From: an uncultured Pelagibacteraceae bacterium
GTDB taxonomy: Bacteria > Pseudomonadota > Alphaproteobacteria > Pelagibacterales > Pelagibacteraceae
Length of the DNA stretch: 64,000 nt
Reading direction: 5' to 3'
NCBI GenBank assembly: GCA_902610515.1
Contig: CACLVZ010000002.1
Coordinates: forward strand, 102,142-166,141
Part shown: positions 48,196 through 57,419 of the stretch, piece by piece
How positions within the stretch are numbered: position 1 is the first letter of the stretch
How the letters are laid out: each line of letters opens with the position of its first letter
Position numbers and translations under genes: made by a program
The notes under the pieces: generated by a model
Told to the model about the DNA's origin: nothing
What the model saw: the letters and a program-made list of their open reading frames with translations, nothing else
Databases searched by the model: none

Positions 48196-48741
48196 ATGGA
48201 TAGTTTTGAATTAAATAAAATAATAGCCGCAGTCCTTCTAACAGCCCTAATTGTTATTGGTATTGGAAAATTCACAGACATATTATTCCAAGTAGAAAAA
48301 CCTGAGCAAACGGCCTATAAAGTTGAAGGACTAGAAGTTGCCTCAACTAGCAGCACGACTGAGTCTTCAAAAAAGGTTCCAGAAGTAGTCGATATAAAAG
48401 CTTTATTGGCTATGGGAGACTTAGCACACGGAGAAAAAGTATTTAAAAAATGTAGCGCTTGTCACATGATTGCAGCTGGTGGAAAAAACATGATAGGTCC
48501 AAATTTATGGAATGTGATTGGAAGAACAGCTGGTTCAGTTAATGATTATAAATATTCTAAAGCAATGGTTGCTTATGCTAAAGAATGGTCTTTTGAAGAA
48601 ATGAATAGTTATTTGATTAAGCCGCAAGCATATATTAAAGGAACTAAAATGGCTTTTGCAGGTCTTAGAAAAGAAAAAGATAGAGCTTCAGTTATTTTAT
48701 ATATGAATTCAAAAGGTGATAATCCAAAACCTTTACCCTAA
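48196..48741 (+). CDS. cycM: Membrane-anchored cytochrome c (CycM/c552-like)
   Basis: This is a 181-residue class I cytochrome c with an uncleaved N-terminal membrane helix (about residues 9-26) and a Ser/Thr-rich linker. The haem-binding CSACH is near residues 92-96, GPNLWNVIGR follows, and the sixth ligand methionine is in GTKMAFAG near 154. The layout equals the membrane-bound CycM/c552 that carries electrons from the bc1 complex to the aa3 oxidase encoded at 11382-16183. It ends with a four-base convergent overlap with argF. Confidence 0.92.
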   Translation: MDSFELNKIIAAVLLTALIVIGIGKFTDILFQVEKPEQTAYKVEGLEVASTSSTTESSKKVPEVVDIKALLAMGDLAHGEKVFKKCSACHMIAAGGKNMIGPNLWNVIGRTAGSVNDYKYSKAMVAYAKEWSFEEMNSYLIKPQAYIKGTKMAFAGLRKEKDRASVILYMNSKGDNPKPLP

Positions 48742-49664
48742 TCGAGACACCATTTAATAATACTTTTTTGAGCATGCACTCTGTTTAGTGCTTGTCTCCA
48801 AACCACTGATTGCTTACCGTCTATTACTTCATTTGTAACTTCTTCTCCTCTTCCGACTGGAAGACAATGCATAAAAATTGCATCTGAATTAGCCTTGCTC
48901 ATTAATTTCTTATTAACTTGATAAGGTTTCAAAGTCTTCTTTTTAATAATTTTATTTACTTTATCATTCATTGAGATCCATTTATCAGTCATTACACAAT
49001 CAGCACCTGTAGCCGCTTCTAGAGGTTTAGAAGTAATTGTTAATTTGACTTTCTCCTTTTTCGCTAGCTTCAATATACTCTTATTCGGAGAATATTTTTT
49101 TGGACAACCAATATTAAGTTTAAAATTAAATTTTCCAGCAGCTTCTATCAAGGAATTTGACATATTATTATTACCGTCTCCAATCCAAGTAACAGTTTTG
49201 CCCTCAATGGAACCATTGCTTTCTTCGTAAGTAAGAATATCAGACATGATTTGACATGGATGGCTCAGATCGGAAAGACCATTGATAATTGGAATGTTTA
49301 AATGTTTTCCAAACTCCTCTAAATTTTTGTGAGATGAAGTTCTCAACATAATTATATCAACATACTCTGACAAAACTTTTGCTGTGTCTTTTAAGGTTTC
49401 TTCCCCTTTACCGTAATGTATTCCATCTGGATTTAAGATAATTGATGAACCACCTAATTGTTTAACAGCAATGTCGAATGACATTCTTGTTCTAGTAGAT
49501 GGTTTTTCAAAAATCATAGCCATCGATCTACCTTCAAAAGGCTTATCTTTATCATGAGCAGATTTATTCAATCCGGATCTATTTTGTTTTCTCATTTTTG
49601 CTTCTTCAATGATTGCTCTAAGCTCCACTGAAGAACAGTCAGAGATATTTATAAAGTTTTTCAT
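48738..49664 (-). CDS. argF: Ornithine carbamoyltransferase
   Basis: It makes citrulline from ornithine and carbamoyl phosphate. The carbamoyl-phosphate loop is EKPSTRTRMSFD near residues 54-65, with LSDLSHPCQIMSDILT, WIGDGNNNMSNSLI and the ornithine-binding HCLPVGRGEEVT near 270. 308 residues, normal. It is one base downstream of argD in an arginine pair. Confidence 0.97.
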   Translation of the reverse strand: MKNFINISDCSSVELRAIIEEAKMRKQNRSGLNKSAHDKDKPFEGRSMAMIFEKPSTRTRMSFDIAVKQLGGSSIILNPDGIHYGKGEETLKDTAKVLSEYVDIIMLRTSSHKNLEEFGKHLNIPIINGLSDLSHPCQIMSDILTYEESNGSIEGKTVTWIGDGNNNMSNSLIEAAGKFNFKLNIGCPKKYSPNKSILKLAKKEKVKLTITSKPLEAATGADCVMTDKWISMNDKVNKIIKKKTLKPYQVNKKLMSKANSDAIFMHCLPVGRGEEVTNEVIDGKQSVVWRQALNRVHAQKSIIKWCLD

Positions 49665-50828
49665 TTAAAATTTTTTACAAACTTTCTCGATTATTTTTAA
49701 ACTTAAGTTTATTTCGTTCTTTGTTACATTTAAAGGAGGCAAAAGTCTGACAACATTTTCGGCAGCTCTTACTGTCAACAAATTATTATCTATAAGCTTT
49801 TGAATAAATTTAGCTTGATTTACTTTAAGACAAAGTCCAATCAGTAATCCTTTGCCTCTTACTTCTTTAATAACTTTAGGATACTTATTTTTAATTTTAT
49901 CAAGTTGATTTATAAAATATTTTCCATTTTTACTTACATTGTTTAAAAAACCTTTTTTAAACATTATATCCATCACCGCATTTCCAGCGCTCATTGCTAA
50001 AGGGTTTCCCCCAAACGTTGATCCATGGGTTCCCGGCTTCATGCCTGAAGCTACTTTTTTATTAACTAAAACTGCACCTATTGGAAAGCCACCACCGATA
50101 CCTTTTGCAATAGGAACTATATCTGGTTTAATTTTTGCATATTCAAAAGCAAAAAATTTACCGCTTCTTCCAATCCCGCATTGTACTTCGTCAAGGATTA
50201 ATAAAATTTTTTTCTTATTACATAGTTTTCTTAAACCTTTGAGACAAAAATCTGGAATAACTTTTATTCCCCCTTCTCCCATGATTGTCTCGACCATGAT
50301 TGCCGCTGTTCTGCTAGTTATAGCTTTTTCTAAACCTTTGTGGTCACCAAAGTTAAAGTGATCAAAACCGTCTACTTTAGGTTTAAAACCTTCTATAGCT
50401 TTTTTGCTGTTACTGGCAAAAATAGCTGCGATAGTTCTTCCATGGAAACTATTATTTATACAAAGAACTCTATTTTTTCTTGGTTGACCTTTTGAATAAA
50501 AATATCTTCTAGCAAATTTAATAGCGGCTTCTGTCGCTTCGGCACCAGAATTTTGAAAAGTTACGTAATCAGCAAATGTTTTTTGGGCTAATCTTTTTGC
50601 TAATCTCTCTTGCTCAGGGATAGTGAAAACATTTGAAACGTGCCACAATTTTTTAGATTGTTTATTTATTGATTTAATTAAATAGTCATTAGCATGACCA
50701 AGGCAATTTACAGCAATTCCTTGAACGAAATCTAAATATTTCTTTCCATTCGTTGTATATAAGAAACTTCCTTTTCCCTTTGAAAAAGAGATTTTCTTTC
50801 TGTTATAAGTATTTAAAATTTTACTCAT
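49665..50828 (-). CDS. argD: Acetylornithine aminotransferase
   Basis: This class III PLP aminotransferase belongs to arginine synthesis. FQNSGAEATEAAIKFARRY, LLILDEVQCGIGRSGKFFAFE and the PLP lysine in PIAKGIGGGFPIGAVL (near 237) are visible, followed by GTHGSTFGGNPLAMSA. 387 residues, typical. Its start overlaps the stop of the ABC-2 permease gene, so all three minus-strand genes may share a transcript. Confidence 0.95.
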   Translation of the reverse strand: MSKILNTYNRKKISFSKGKGSFLYTTNGKKYLDFVQGIAVNCLGHANDYLIKSINKQSKKLWHVSNVFTIPEQERLAKRLAQKTFADYVTFQNSGAEATEAAIKFARRYFYSKGQPRKNRVLCINNSFHGRTIAAIFASNSKKAIEGFKPKVDGFDHFNFGDHKGLEKAITSRTAAIMVETIMGEGGIKVIPDFCLKGLRKLCNKKKILLILDEVQCGIGRSGKFFAFEYAKIKPDIVPIAKGIGGGFPIGAVLVNKKVASGMKPGTHGSTFGGNPLAMSAGNAVMDIMFKKGFLNNVSKNGKYFINQLDKIKNKYPKVIKEVRGKGLLIGLCLKVNQAKFIQKLIDNNLLTVRAAENVVRLLPPLNVTKNEINLSLKIIEKVCKKF

Positions 50829-51637
50829 GATTTTATTTTATAGCCTTTTTTATACAATAAATAACAAACAAGCCAGCTAACAAAGCTTAAGGCAGTTAAA
50901 TATACCAAGCCAATAGAGATTGAACCGTCTGAAGTACCAATAAAACTATATCTAAAACCATCAATCATATAAAAAAATGGATTAACTTTACTTATAGCTT
51001 GCAAAAAGTCAGGGAGTCTCTCTATTGAATAAAAAGTGCCTGATAAGAAAGATAATGGAACTATTACAAAATTAGTAACTGTTGCCATATGATCGAATTT
51101 TTCGGCCCATAGTCCAGCAATTATTCCTATATTTCCTAAAATAAAAGAAGAAAGTAAGGTAAATGCTATAAGCGTTAAATAATTTTTAATTTCGATATCA
51201 ATTATTAAATGAAATACAATAATTGAAACTATTCCGATTACGACGCTTCTTGTTACAGCTGCAAGTGAAACTGAGATGGTAACTTCTCCAGCAGATAAGG
51301 GAGCAAATAATAAATCAACTATAGTTCCATCAATTTTCTTAATCATAAAAGATGATGAGGAATGTGAAAAAGATTGCTGAATTACCTGCATAGAAATCAA
51401 CCCTGGCGCTAAAAAAGTTATAAAAGGCACTCCAAGTACATCGCCCCTATCTGCTCCAATAGCTAAAGATAAAACAAGTAAAAACAGTAAAGATGAAACT
51501 AGTGGGGAAAAAATAGTTTGTATCCACACAATTAAGAATCTAAGAACTTCTTTTTTGTATAAAGTCCATGTTCCGTACCAATTAACTAATCCGAATCTTC
51601 TTTTTCCAATTTTATATTTTTTCGAAATTTCAACCAT
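50825..51637 (-). CDS. ABC-2 type transporter permease
   Basis: The 270-residue membrane protein has six predicted helices after an N-terminal GTWTLYKKEVLRFLIVWIQTIFSPLVSSLLFL. The ABC-2 signature with VPLSFLSGTFYSIERLPDFLQAISKVNPFFYMIDGFRY near 190-230 is clear. Members export polysaccharide, drugs or lipids. No ATPase partner is adjacent, so it must pair with one encoded elsewhere. Substrate unknown. It lies directly upstream of argD on the same strand. Confidence 0.88.
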   Translation of the reverse strand: MVEISKKYKIGKRRFGLVNWYGTWTLYKKEVLRFLIVWIQTIFSPLVSSLLFLLVLSLAIGADRGDVLGVPFITFLAPGLISMQVIQQSFSHSSSSFMIKKIDGTIVDLLFAPLSAGEVTISVSLAAVTRSVVIGIVSIIVFHLIIDIEIKNYLTLIAFTLLSSFILGNIGIIAGLWAEKFDHMATVTNFVIVPLSFLSGTFYSIERLPDFLQAISKVNPFFYMIDGFRYSFIGTSDGSISIGLVYLTALSFVSWLVCYLLYKKGYKIKS

Positions 51638-51773
51638 TGATAGTCTTATAACCTGTTATTAAAAAAACTGTGCAAAACTAAATCTACTCACAGCTTTGAT
51701 GCGTTTTAATGTTTTAAACCCCAATATTATGTCCTAAGTTTTTCATAATTACTAAATATTGTAATTATATACT

Positions 51774-52268
51774 ATGAGTTGGACGGAAGAAAAAGTCGCT
51801 AAATTAAAAGAACTCTGGTCAAAAGGGCATACTGCAAGTCAGATAGCCGAAGCATTAGGTGACACTACTAGAAACGCAGTAATTGGAAAAGCTCATAGGT
51901 TAAATTTAGAAGCTAGAGCGCCTTCTAAGCAATCTAATTCGCCTAGAACCAATGATAATAAGCAGATTAGAAGAGGACCAGCGCCAACATCAAGAAAAGC
52001 TAAATTTCAATCAATATTATTAGATAAAAACTTCGAGCCAGAAAATCCTAAATCTCTTGAAGAACTTACAGATGAAACGTGCAAGTGGCCTATAGGTCAT
52101 CCTAATGAGGAAAAATTCTATTTCTGCGGTAGAAAACCTGAAGGAGATTTTCCTTATTGCAAACTTCATGTTTTGTATGCCTTTCAACCTAAAAATCAAA
52201 AAGACGATGATCTTGGTGATGAGATACCAGAATTTATCGAGAAAAAAGTTAAAGCCTCGTCTGGTTAA
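51774..52268 (+). CDS. gcrA: GcrA cell cycle regulator
   Basis: This alphaproteobacterial transcription factor works with RNA polymerase sigma-70 at CcrM-methylated promoters. The N-terminal DNA-binding part is SWTEEKVAKLKELWSKGHTASQIAEALG and NAVIGKAHRLNLEAR (residues 2-46); the C-terminal domain has CKWPIGHPNEEKFYFCGRK and YCKLH. At 164 residues it matches the family. It is preceded by a 136-bp gap with no recognised regulatory site. Confidence 0.95.
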   Translation: MSWTEEKVAKLKELWSKGHTASQIAEALGDTTRNAVIGKAHRLNLEARAPSKQSNSPRTNDNKQIRRGPAPTSRKAKFQSILLDKNFEPENPKSLEELTDETCKWPIGHPNEEKFYFCGRKPEGDFPYCKLHVLYAFQPKNQKDDDLGDEIPEFIEKKVKASSG

Positions 52269-52301
52269 CAAAACTTTAACATTACAATCATATAATTGAC
52301 T

Positions 52302-52529
52302 ATGAAGTTTATTAAAAAATACCTTAAATGGTTAAGTACTTTTTTAGTACTTACAGGTATTTTATTAACAAATTTGAATATGTATCCAATAAATATAATG
52401 TTTCATGGAGCGGGAGTTGTTGGTTGGACTATTGCAGGTTTTATTTCTAAGGATAAAGCAATATTAACCAATTTTGGGTTACAGATTCCATTATTTATTA
52501 TTGGTTTTTATCAAATTTTGGTTCCGTAA
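52302..52529 (+). CDS. Small two-helix membrane protein, unidentified
   Basis: 75 residues from the ATG at 52302 (a TTG at 52296 would add two). Two or three hydrophobic segments are visible: about residues 10-28, 33-48 and 56-74, with the conserved-looking HGAGVVGWTIAGF in the middle. The pattern resembles small membrane proteins of unknown function seen in marine bacteria. I cannot name a family with certainty. It lies between gcrA and arsC on the same strand. Confidence 0.65.
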   Translation: MKFIKKYLKWLSTFLVLTGILLTNLNMYPINIMFHGAGVVGWTIAGFISKDKAILTNFGLQIPLFIIGFYQILVP

Positions 52530-52555
52530 GTTCGGGACACTTCAATACATTTTTT

Positions 52556-52999
52556 ATGAAGAAAATAAAAACAATATTATTTGTTTGTACTGGAAACTCT
52601 GCGAGAAGCATAATAGCGGAAAGTATTGTAAACAATAATTTCCGAAATCAATTCATCGCATTTAGCGCTGGAAGTAATCCTTCAGGGAAAATCAATCCCT
52701 ACATTAAAGAGTATCTTGAAGGAAAAAAATTTAATTTAGCCACGTATTATTCGAAAAATTTTGATGAATTTTTAAAAAATGATATTGATATTGATTACGT
52801 GATTACAGTTTGTAATAACGCCAATAAAGAAGTTTGTCCTGTATGGCCCAAAAAAAAGACCATTACGCACTGGGACATCGCGGACCCTGTTGAAAAAATT
52901 AAAAAAACTAAAAATAAAGATAAAATAAATTTAATAGCTGAAGAAACTTATAATATAATTAATGAAAAAATTAAACATTGGGTAAAAAATGAAAAGTAA
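52556..52999 (+). CDS. arsC: Arsenate reductase ArsC, thioredoxin-type low-molecular-weight phosphatase fold
   Basis: It reduces arsenate to arsenite. The P-loop CX5R is VCTGNSARS with nucleophile C11 and R17; the relay cysteines are C86 and C94 in VCNNANKEVCPVWP, followed by HWDIADP. This three-cysteine layout is that of thioredoxin-coupled ArsC, not a protein tyrosine phosphatase. 147 residues. It overlaps the aquaglyceroporin gene by 11 bp, which supports an arsenic role. Confidence 0.92.
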   Translation: MKKIKTILFVCTGNSARSIIAESIVNNNFRNQFIAFSAGSNPSGKINPYIKEYLEGKKFNLATYYSKNFDEFLKNDIDIDYVITVCNNANKEVCPVWPKKKTITHWDIADPVEKIKKTKNKDKINLIAEETYNIINEKIKHWVKNEK

Positions 53000-53636
53000 A
53001 AAGATATTTATTGGTGAATTTATAGGAAGTTGTTTTTTAGTCATGATTATTGTTGGTTCAGGTATTATGGCTCAAAATCTGACTGATGATATCGCTGTAA
53101 TGTTAATAGCGAATACTTTAGCTACAGGTGCAGGATTATTTGTTCTGATTACTTCAATCGGTGATATCTCCGGCGCACATTTCAATCCTGTCGTTACTTT
53201 AGCAATGTATTTTACCAACAAGATTAAAAAAAATTTAATTATCACTTATATCTCTGCTCAAATCTTAGGTTGTATGTTAGGGGTAATGTTAGCAAATTTT
53301 ATGTTTGATCTTCCTTTGTTGCAGCTTTCACAGAAGATAAGACCTGGAATAAATATTTTTACAGCTGAGATCATTGCAACTTTTGGATTAATTTTTGTAA
53401 TATTTGGATCTTTAAAGAGCGGCAAACTTGCGGTCGCTTCATCAGTAGCTACTTTTATAACAGCGGGGTATTGGTTTACCTCTTCAACTTCTTTTGCAAA
53501 TCCAGCGGTAGCAATCGCAAGAACTTTTACAGACACATTTACTGGAATTAATTACTTAAATACTCCTAGCTATATCATTGCTGAAATTGTTGGCGGAATA
53601 CTAGCTGTCTATTTAATTAGAAAAATTATTTTATAG
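52989..53636 (+). CDS. aqpS: Aquaglyceroporin of the AqpS type (probable arsenite channel)
   Basis: This is a six-helix MIP channel of 215 residues. The two pore motifs are HFNPVVTLA (NPV instead of NPA) and FANPAVAIAR. In the second, the residue after NPA is Val, where classical aquaporins have the selectivity-filter Arg. This substitution and the arsC partner resemble rhizobial AqpS, which lets arsenite out of the cell down its gradient. Here it follows arsC with an 11-bp overlap. Glycerol or water transport is possible too. Confidence 0.85.
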   Translation: MKSKKIFIGEFIGSCFLVMIIVGSGIMAQNLTDDIAVMLIANTLATGAGLFVLITSIGDISGAHFNPVVTLAMYFTNKIKKNLIITYISAQILGCMLGVMLANFMFDLPLLQLSQKIRPGINIFTAEIIATFGLIFVIFGSLKSGKLAVASSVATFITAGYWFTSSTSFANPAVAIARTFTDTFTGINYLNTPSYIIAEIVGGILAVYLIRKIIL

Positions 53637-53644
53637 TTGGAGGG

Positions 53645-53675
53645 TAGCCCAAGGTAATATTGATACCTTGGGCTA
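53645..53675. terminator. Perfect 12-bp hairpin between the convergent aqpS and ppx genes
   Basis: TAGCCCAAGGTA at 53645-53656 and TACCTTGGGCTA at 53664-53675 form a perfect stem with a seven-base loop, nine bases after the aqpS stop. It is stable for this AT-rich DNA and symmetrically useful for both convergent transcripts, although no long T-run follows on either strand. A role as a bidirectional terminator or 3' stabiliser is inferred. The rest of the 132-bp gap (to 53768) shows no gene. Confidence 0.65.
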
Positions 53676-53768
53676 ATTAATTAACAACACAGATGGGAGA
53701 CTGATAATCTATTAATAATATACAAATGCTAAAAAAATATTTAAATTAAGTTAAAGATTTATTAATTT

Positions 53769-55274
53769 TCAAGAATAAATGATATTAGAGTCGACATTCA
53801 TCTCTCTTGCCAGGTTTTTAAGTCTTTTAGTTACTTGTTTTGAGACTATATCACTATGATTGTTAGGTATTTTCAAAAAAATAGTCTTATTTCTTTTATA
53901 AATTTTAAATTCATCTAACAATAACGAAGACATGCTTGTAAGTGATTCTGCTAATCTTAAAGCAGATCCCACTTGCTTTGAGGATAAAATTTCGTTGTTA
54001 TTTAATAAGGATAAAAATTCATAATTCGGATTATATTTTAAACCACAATGTCTCCAAAAACTTGCTGATGCAACTTTTACTCTATCTCTATGTTCTAGTT
54101 TTAGTAATGGAGTATTTAACACTTCCATAAAAACTAATTCTGCTTTTTGAAAAGCTCCTAAGCCCCAATCCATTTTACTTAAGATACAAGCCAAGGTTAG
54201 TAATCTTCGATTAAAATATTCGTTATCTTCAAATAATGGTGAAATAAAGTTAAAATATTTCTCAAAACTCTTTCCATAGTCCCCTTTTTTAAAAGATATA
54301 CCATAAGTTTTTAATTTGAAAATTTCATCCTCGCTCATTCCTTGGTTTATAATTATATTCATATGCCCCTCTCTCAGTCCACTGATTGAGCAAATAACTT
54401 TTGAAGGGCTTGCTGCTTCAATTATTTCGTTAAGTATTATAGAGCTAAACGGTAAATAGGGAGTTCTAGATTTAGTTATATACTCCATTGATTTCAAAGA
54501 TGATTTATTAAATTTTGAAATCCTATTTAAGTATTTAACTGCTACATCTTTTGAGAGCTTATATTGATGCAAAATATGTAATGGGTGTTTTTCTTTAAAG
54601 AGATGATATTTAAATAATGATCTCCAAGTCCCTCCTACCAAATAAATATTTTTGAATTTCTTTTTAGAAAGCCATTTTTCATCTCTTAAAAGTTTTCTAA
54701 CATATTTTCCCAAATTTCTTTTTTTTACAATAGGGTTATTTTCAAGTCTTAGTACTCCAAGAGGTAAAGAGGTTGTTTCAAAAATTTGATTTTTGGAAAC
54801 TCTGGCAAGTTCTAAACTTCCACCTCCTAAATCTGCAACTAGTCCATCTACTTCATCAAATCCTACCATTACACCGTTTGCTGATGTTCTTGCTTCTTCC
54901 TCGCCAGATAATACTAGTGGTTTTTTATTAAATATTTTTTCAATTTCTCTTAAAAATTCACTTGCATCAGTGGCCTCTCTAAAAGCCGCTGTTGCAATAA
55001 TTTCTAAATCTTGAACGTCTGAAATATCTAAAATTTCTTTAAATCTATTTAAAACTTTTAAAGAACTTTTAATTCCATCAGGGTTTAGTTTTTTAGATTT
55101 ATCTAAATTTTTTCCAAGTTTGCAAACTGCTTTTTCATTAAAGACTGGAATTGGAGAAATTTTAAAATTATCGTATATGAGCATTCTTACTGAATTTGAT
55201 CCAAGATCTATTATGGCTTGCTTAGACTTTTTATTAGACTGAAATTTAAAAAGATTTTTTAATTCTGGTTTCAT
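53769..55274 (-). CDS. ppx: Exopolyphosphatase (Ppx/GppA family)
   Basis: It degrades polyphosphate or pppGpp. The 501-residue protein has the ASKHA fold marks: AIIDLGSNSVRMLIYD near residues 20-35, EIIATAAFREATDASEFL, LSGEEEARTSANGVM, and VADLGGGSLELARVS near 150. The C-terminal HD-like helical part is present. It overlaps ppk by four bases, so polyphosphate synthesis and breakdown are co-encoded. Confidence 0.93.
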   Translation of the reverse strand: MKPELKNLFKFQSNKKSKQAIIDLGSNSVRMLIYDNFKISPIPVFNEKAVCKLGKNLDKSKKLNPDGIKSSLKVLNRFKEILDISDVQDLEIIATAAFREATDASEFLREIEKIFNKKPLVLSGEEEARTSANGVMVGFDEVDGLVADLGGGSLELARVSKNQIFETTSLPLGVLRLENNPIVKKRNLGKYVRKLLRDEKWLSKKKFKNIYLVGGTWRSLFKYHLFKEKHPLHILHQYKLSKDVAVKYLNRISKFNKSSLKSMEYITKSRTPYLPFSSIILNEIIEAASPSKVICSISGLREGHMNIIINQGMSEDEIFKLKTYGISFKKGDYGKSFEKYFNFISPLFEDNEYFNRRLLTLACILSKMDWGLGAFQKAELVFMEVLNTPLLKLEHRDRVKVASASFWRHCGLKYNPNYEFLSLLNNNEILSSKQVGSALRLAESLTSMSSLLLDEFKIYKRNKTIFLKIPNNHSDIVSKQVTKRLKNLAREMNVDSNIIYS

Positions 55275-57397
55275 TTTACTAATCTTAAATTTTGAGGTTT
55301 AGCTCTTAAAATTGACTTACCACGACCTGATAAACTTGGGTTCTTCATGAAATAGGAATGTGCGGAAAAGCCTTTCTCTTGTTCTTTATGATAGTTTCCT
55401 AAGCTATCTAAATACCATGTTTCTGATTTATCTTTAAAGTTGGCTAACATAATTTGATCTAAAATTTGTTCATGCACAGTATTGTTTTCTATCGGGATTA
55501 TAATTTCAATTCTTCTATCTAAATTTCTAGGCATTAAATCTGCAGATGAAATATATACCTGATTCTCTCGAGAGGGCATAGAACTACCATTTGCAAAACA
55601 ATAAATTCTTGAGTGTTCTAAAAATCTGCCAATAAGGCTTTTTACTTTTATATTTTCAGATTGACCTTTAATTCCAGGTCTTAAGCAACATACTCCTCTT
55701 ACTGATAAATTTATTTTTACCCCTGCGTTTGAAGCTTCGTAAAATTTCTTAATAATTCCAGGGTCTACAAGAGAATTCATTTTTGCCCATATTTCTGCAG
55801 GTTTTCCTTTATTTGCATTTACAATTTCATTTTCAATTTTTTCTTCAAAAAAATTCCTACTATTTAATGGAGACATAAAAATTTTATTCAATTTTTTTGG
55901 TTTTGCATAACCAGTTACATAATTGAAAAATTTTTCGACATCTTTGGCCAAGTCTTGATTAGAGCTAAACAGTGATAAGTCAGTATAAATTTTTGCGTTA
56001 ATTGGATGATAGTTTCCTGTACCTAAGTGAACATAGCTTCGCGTTTTAGCTCCTTCTTTTCTTAAAACTAAACTTGCCTTTGCATGCGTTTTGTATTTTG
56101 CGAATCCGTAAACAATTTGAACGCCAGCTTTCTCTAGTTTCCTAGATAATTCAATATTAGCTTCCTCATCAAATCGAGCTTTTATTTCTATTACGGCTGT
56201 AACAACTTTTCCGTTTTCTGCTGCTCTACTTAGTGCTTTTACGATAGGAGAGTCAGGTGTGGTTCGATATAAAGTTTGTTTGATACCGATAACTTTGGGA
56301 TCTTTTGCTGCAGCTTCTAAAAATTGAATTACTACATCAAAAGTTTCAAAAGGATGGTGTACAACAAAATCTTTACTTCTTATAGCTGAAAAAAATTTAT
56401 CATCAAATTCCTTCAATCTTTCAACTTCTCTAGGATTAAACTTTTTAAATCTCAGCTTTGGATCTTTCTTTTTACAAATTTCATCTATATCTTGTATTCC
56501 AACCAATCCTTCAACCTCATAAATATGATCTTCATCCATTTTAAATTTTTTTGAAATAAAATTTAAAAGTTTTTTGTTTGAATTAGTGAGTACTTCGAGT
56601 TTAACTACGTTTCCCCTTCTTCTTTTCTTAATTGCTTTTTCAAAATATCTCACAAGATCAGCAGCTTCATCATCTATTTCAATTTCACTGTCTCTAATTA
56701 TTTTAAACTGCAAACTTGCCTCGATATTATGGTCTGGAAATATTTCATTAGCAAATTTACAAATTACGTCATCAATTGTGACAAATTCATTTATTGTTTC
56801 AGAATTATTTAGCGATATAAATTTTGGAAGTGCTCTTGGTATAACTATAATTGCATTTAGTTCTCTTTTTTTTTTTATTCTAGTCATTCTTAGTAAAATT
56901 GCTTGGCCTTTATTTGGTATAAAAGGAAAGGGATGTGATGGGTCAATGGCTGTAGGTGTTATTATAGGATAAATTGTTTCCTGAAAATATTCTCTTAGAT
57001 ACATAAGATCCTTCTTATTTAGTTCTGACATTTTTCGAATGAAAATTTTTTCTTTCGATAGCTCTTTTTTCAAATCTAGGAATGCTTCGTTTTGCTTCTT
57101 TAATAGATCTTTAGTTTTTAATACGACCCTATTCAATTGATCCTCTGCAGTTAATCCATCTGCGCTTAATTCGTCAAAACCATCTTTAATTTGATTAAAA
57201 AGTCCAGCGACTCTTACCATAAAAAATTCATCTAAATTTGTACCTGCGATTGATAAAAATTTTACTCTTTCAAATAGAGGATTTGTTTTATCTTTTGACT
57301 CTTCTAAAACACGATCATTAAACTGAAGCCAAGATAATTCTCTGTTTATGAGTTGATTGCTAATATTAGCGTTTTCTGAAAATGATGCTTTCGACAT
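55271..57397 (-). CDS. ppk: Polyphosphate kinase 1
   Basis: It makes polyphosphate reversibly from ATP. 708 residues, normal. INRELSWLQFNDRVLEE and ATDPSHPFPFIPNKG-like motifs are at the N-terminus; the autophosphorylated histidine is in KYKTHAKASLVL near residue 436, and a second catalytic histidine is in LEHSRIYCF near 594. RPGIKGQSENIKVKSLIGRFLEHSR is diagnostic. It is located downstream of phoB (minus strand) with the opposite-strand sixA-like gene in between. Confidence 0.96.
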   Translation of the reverse strand: MSKASFSENANISNQLINRELSWLQFNDRVLEESKDKTNPLFERVKFLSIAGTNLDEFFMVRVAGLFNQIKDGFDELSADGLTAEDQLNRVVLKTKDLLKKQNEAFLDLKKELSKEKIFIRKMSELNKKDLMYLREYFQETIYPIITPTAIDPSHPFPFIPNKGQAILLRMTRIKKKRELNAIIVIPRALPKFISLNNSETINEFVTIDDVICKFANEIFPDHNIEASLQFKIIRDSEIEIDDEAADLVRYFEKAIKKRRRGNVVKLEVLTNSNKKLLNFISKKFKMDEDHIYEVEGLVGIQDIDEICKKKDPKLRFKKFNPREVERLKEFDDKFFSAIRSKDFVVHHPFETFDVVIQFLEAAAKDPKVIGIKQTLYRTTPDSPIVKALSRAAENGKVVTAVIEIKARFDEEANIELSRKLEKAGVQIVYGFAKYKTHAKASLVLRKEGAKTRSYVHLGTGNYHPINAKIYTDLSLFSSNQDLAKDVEKFFNYVTGYAKPKKLNKIFMSPLNSRNFFEEKIENEIVNANKGKPAEIWAKMNSLVDPGIIKKFYEASNAGVKINLSVRGVCCLRPGIKGQSENIKVKSLIGRFLEHSRIYCFANGSSMPSRENQVYISSADLMPRNLDRRIEIIIPIENNTVHEQILDQIMLANFKDKSETWYLDSLGNYHKEQEKGFSAHSYFMKNPSLSGRGKSILRAKPQNLRLVK

Positions 57398-57419
57398 ATT
57401 TAAATGTTAAATTAAAAAT

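Noticed and set aside
56574..56972. 132-residue plus-strand frame inside ppk
   Set aside because: Antisense shadow of a conserved part of polyphosphate kinase without its own start signals.
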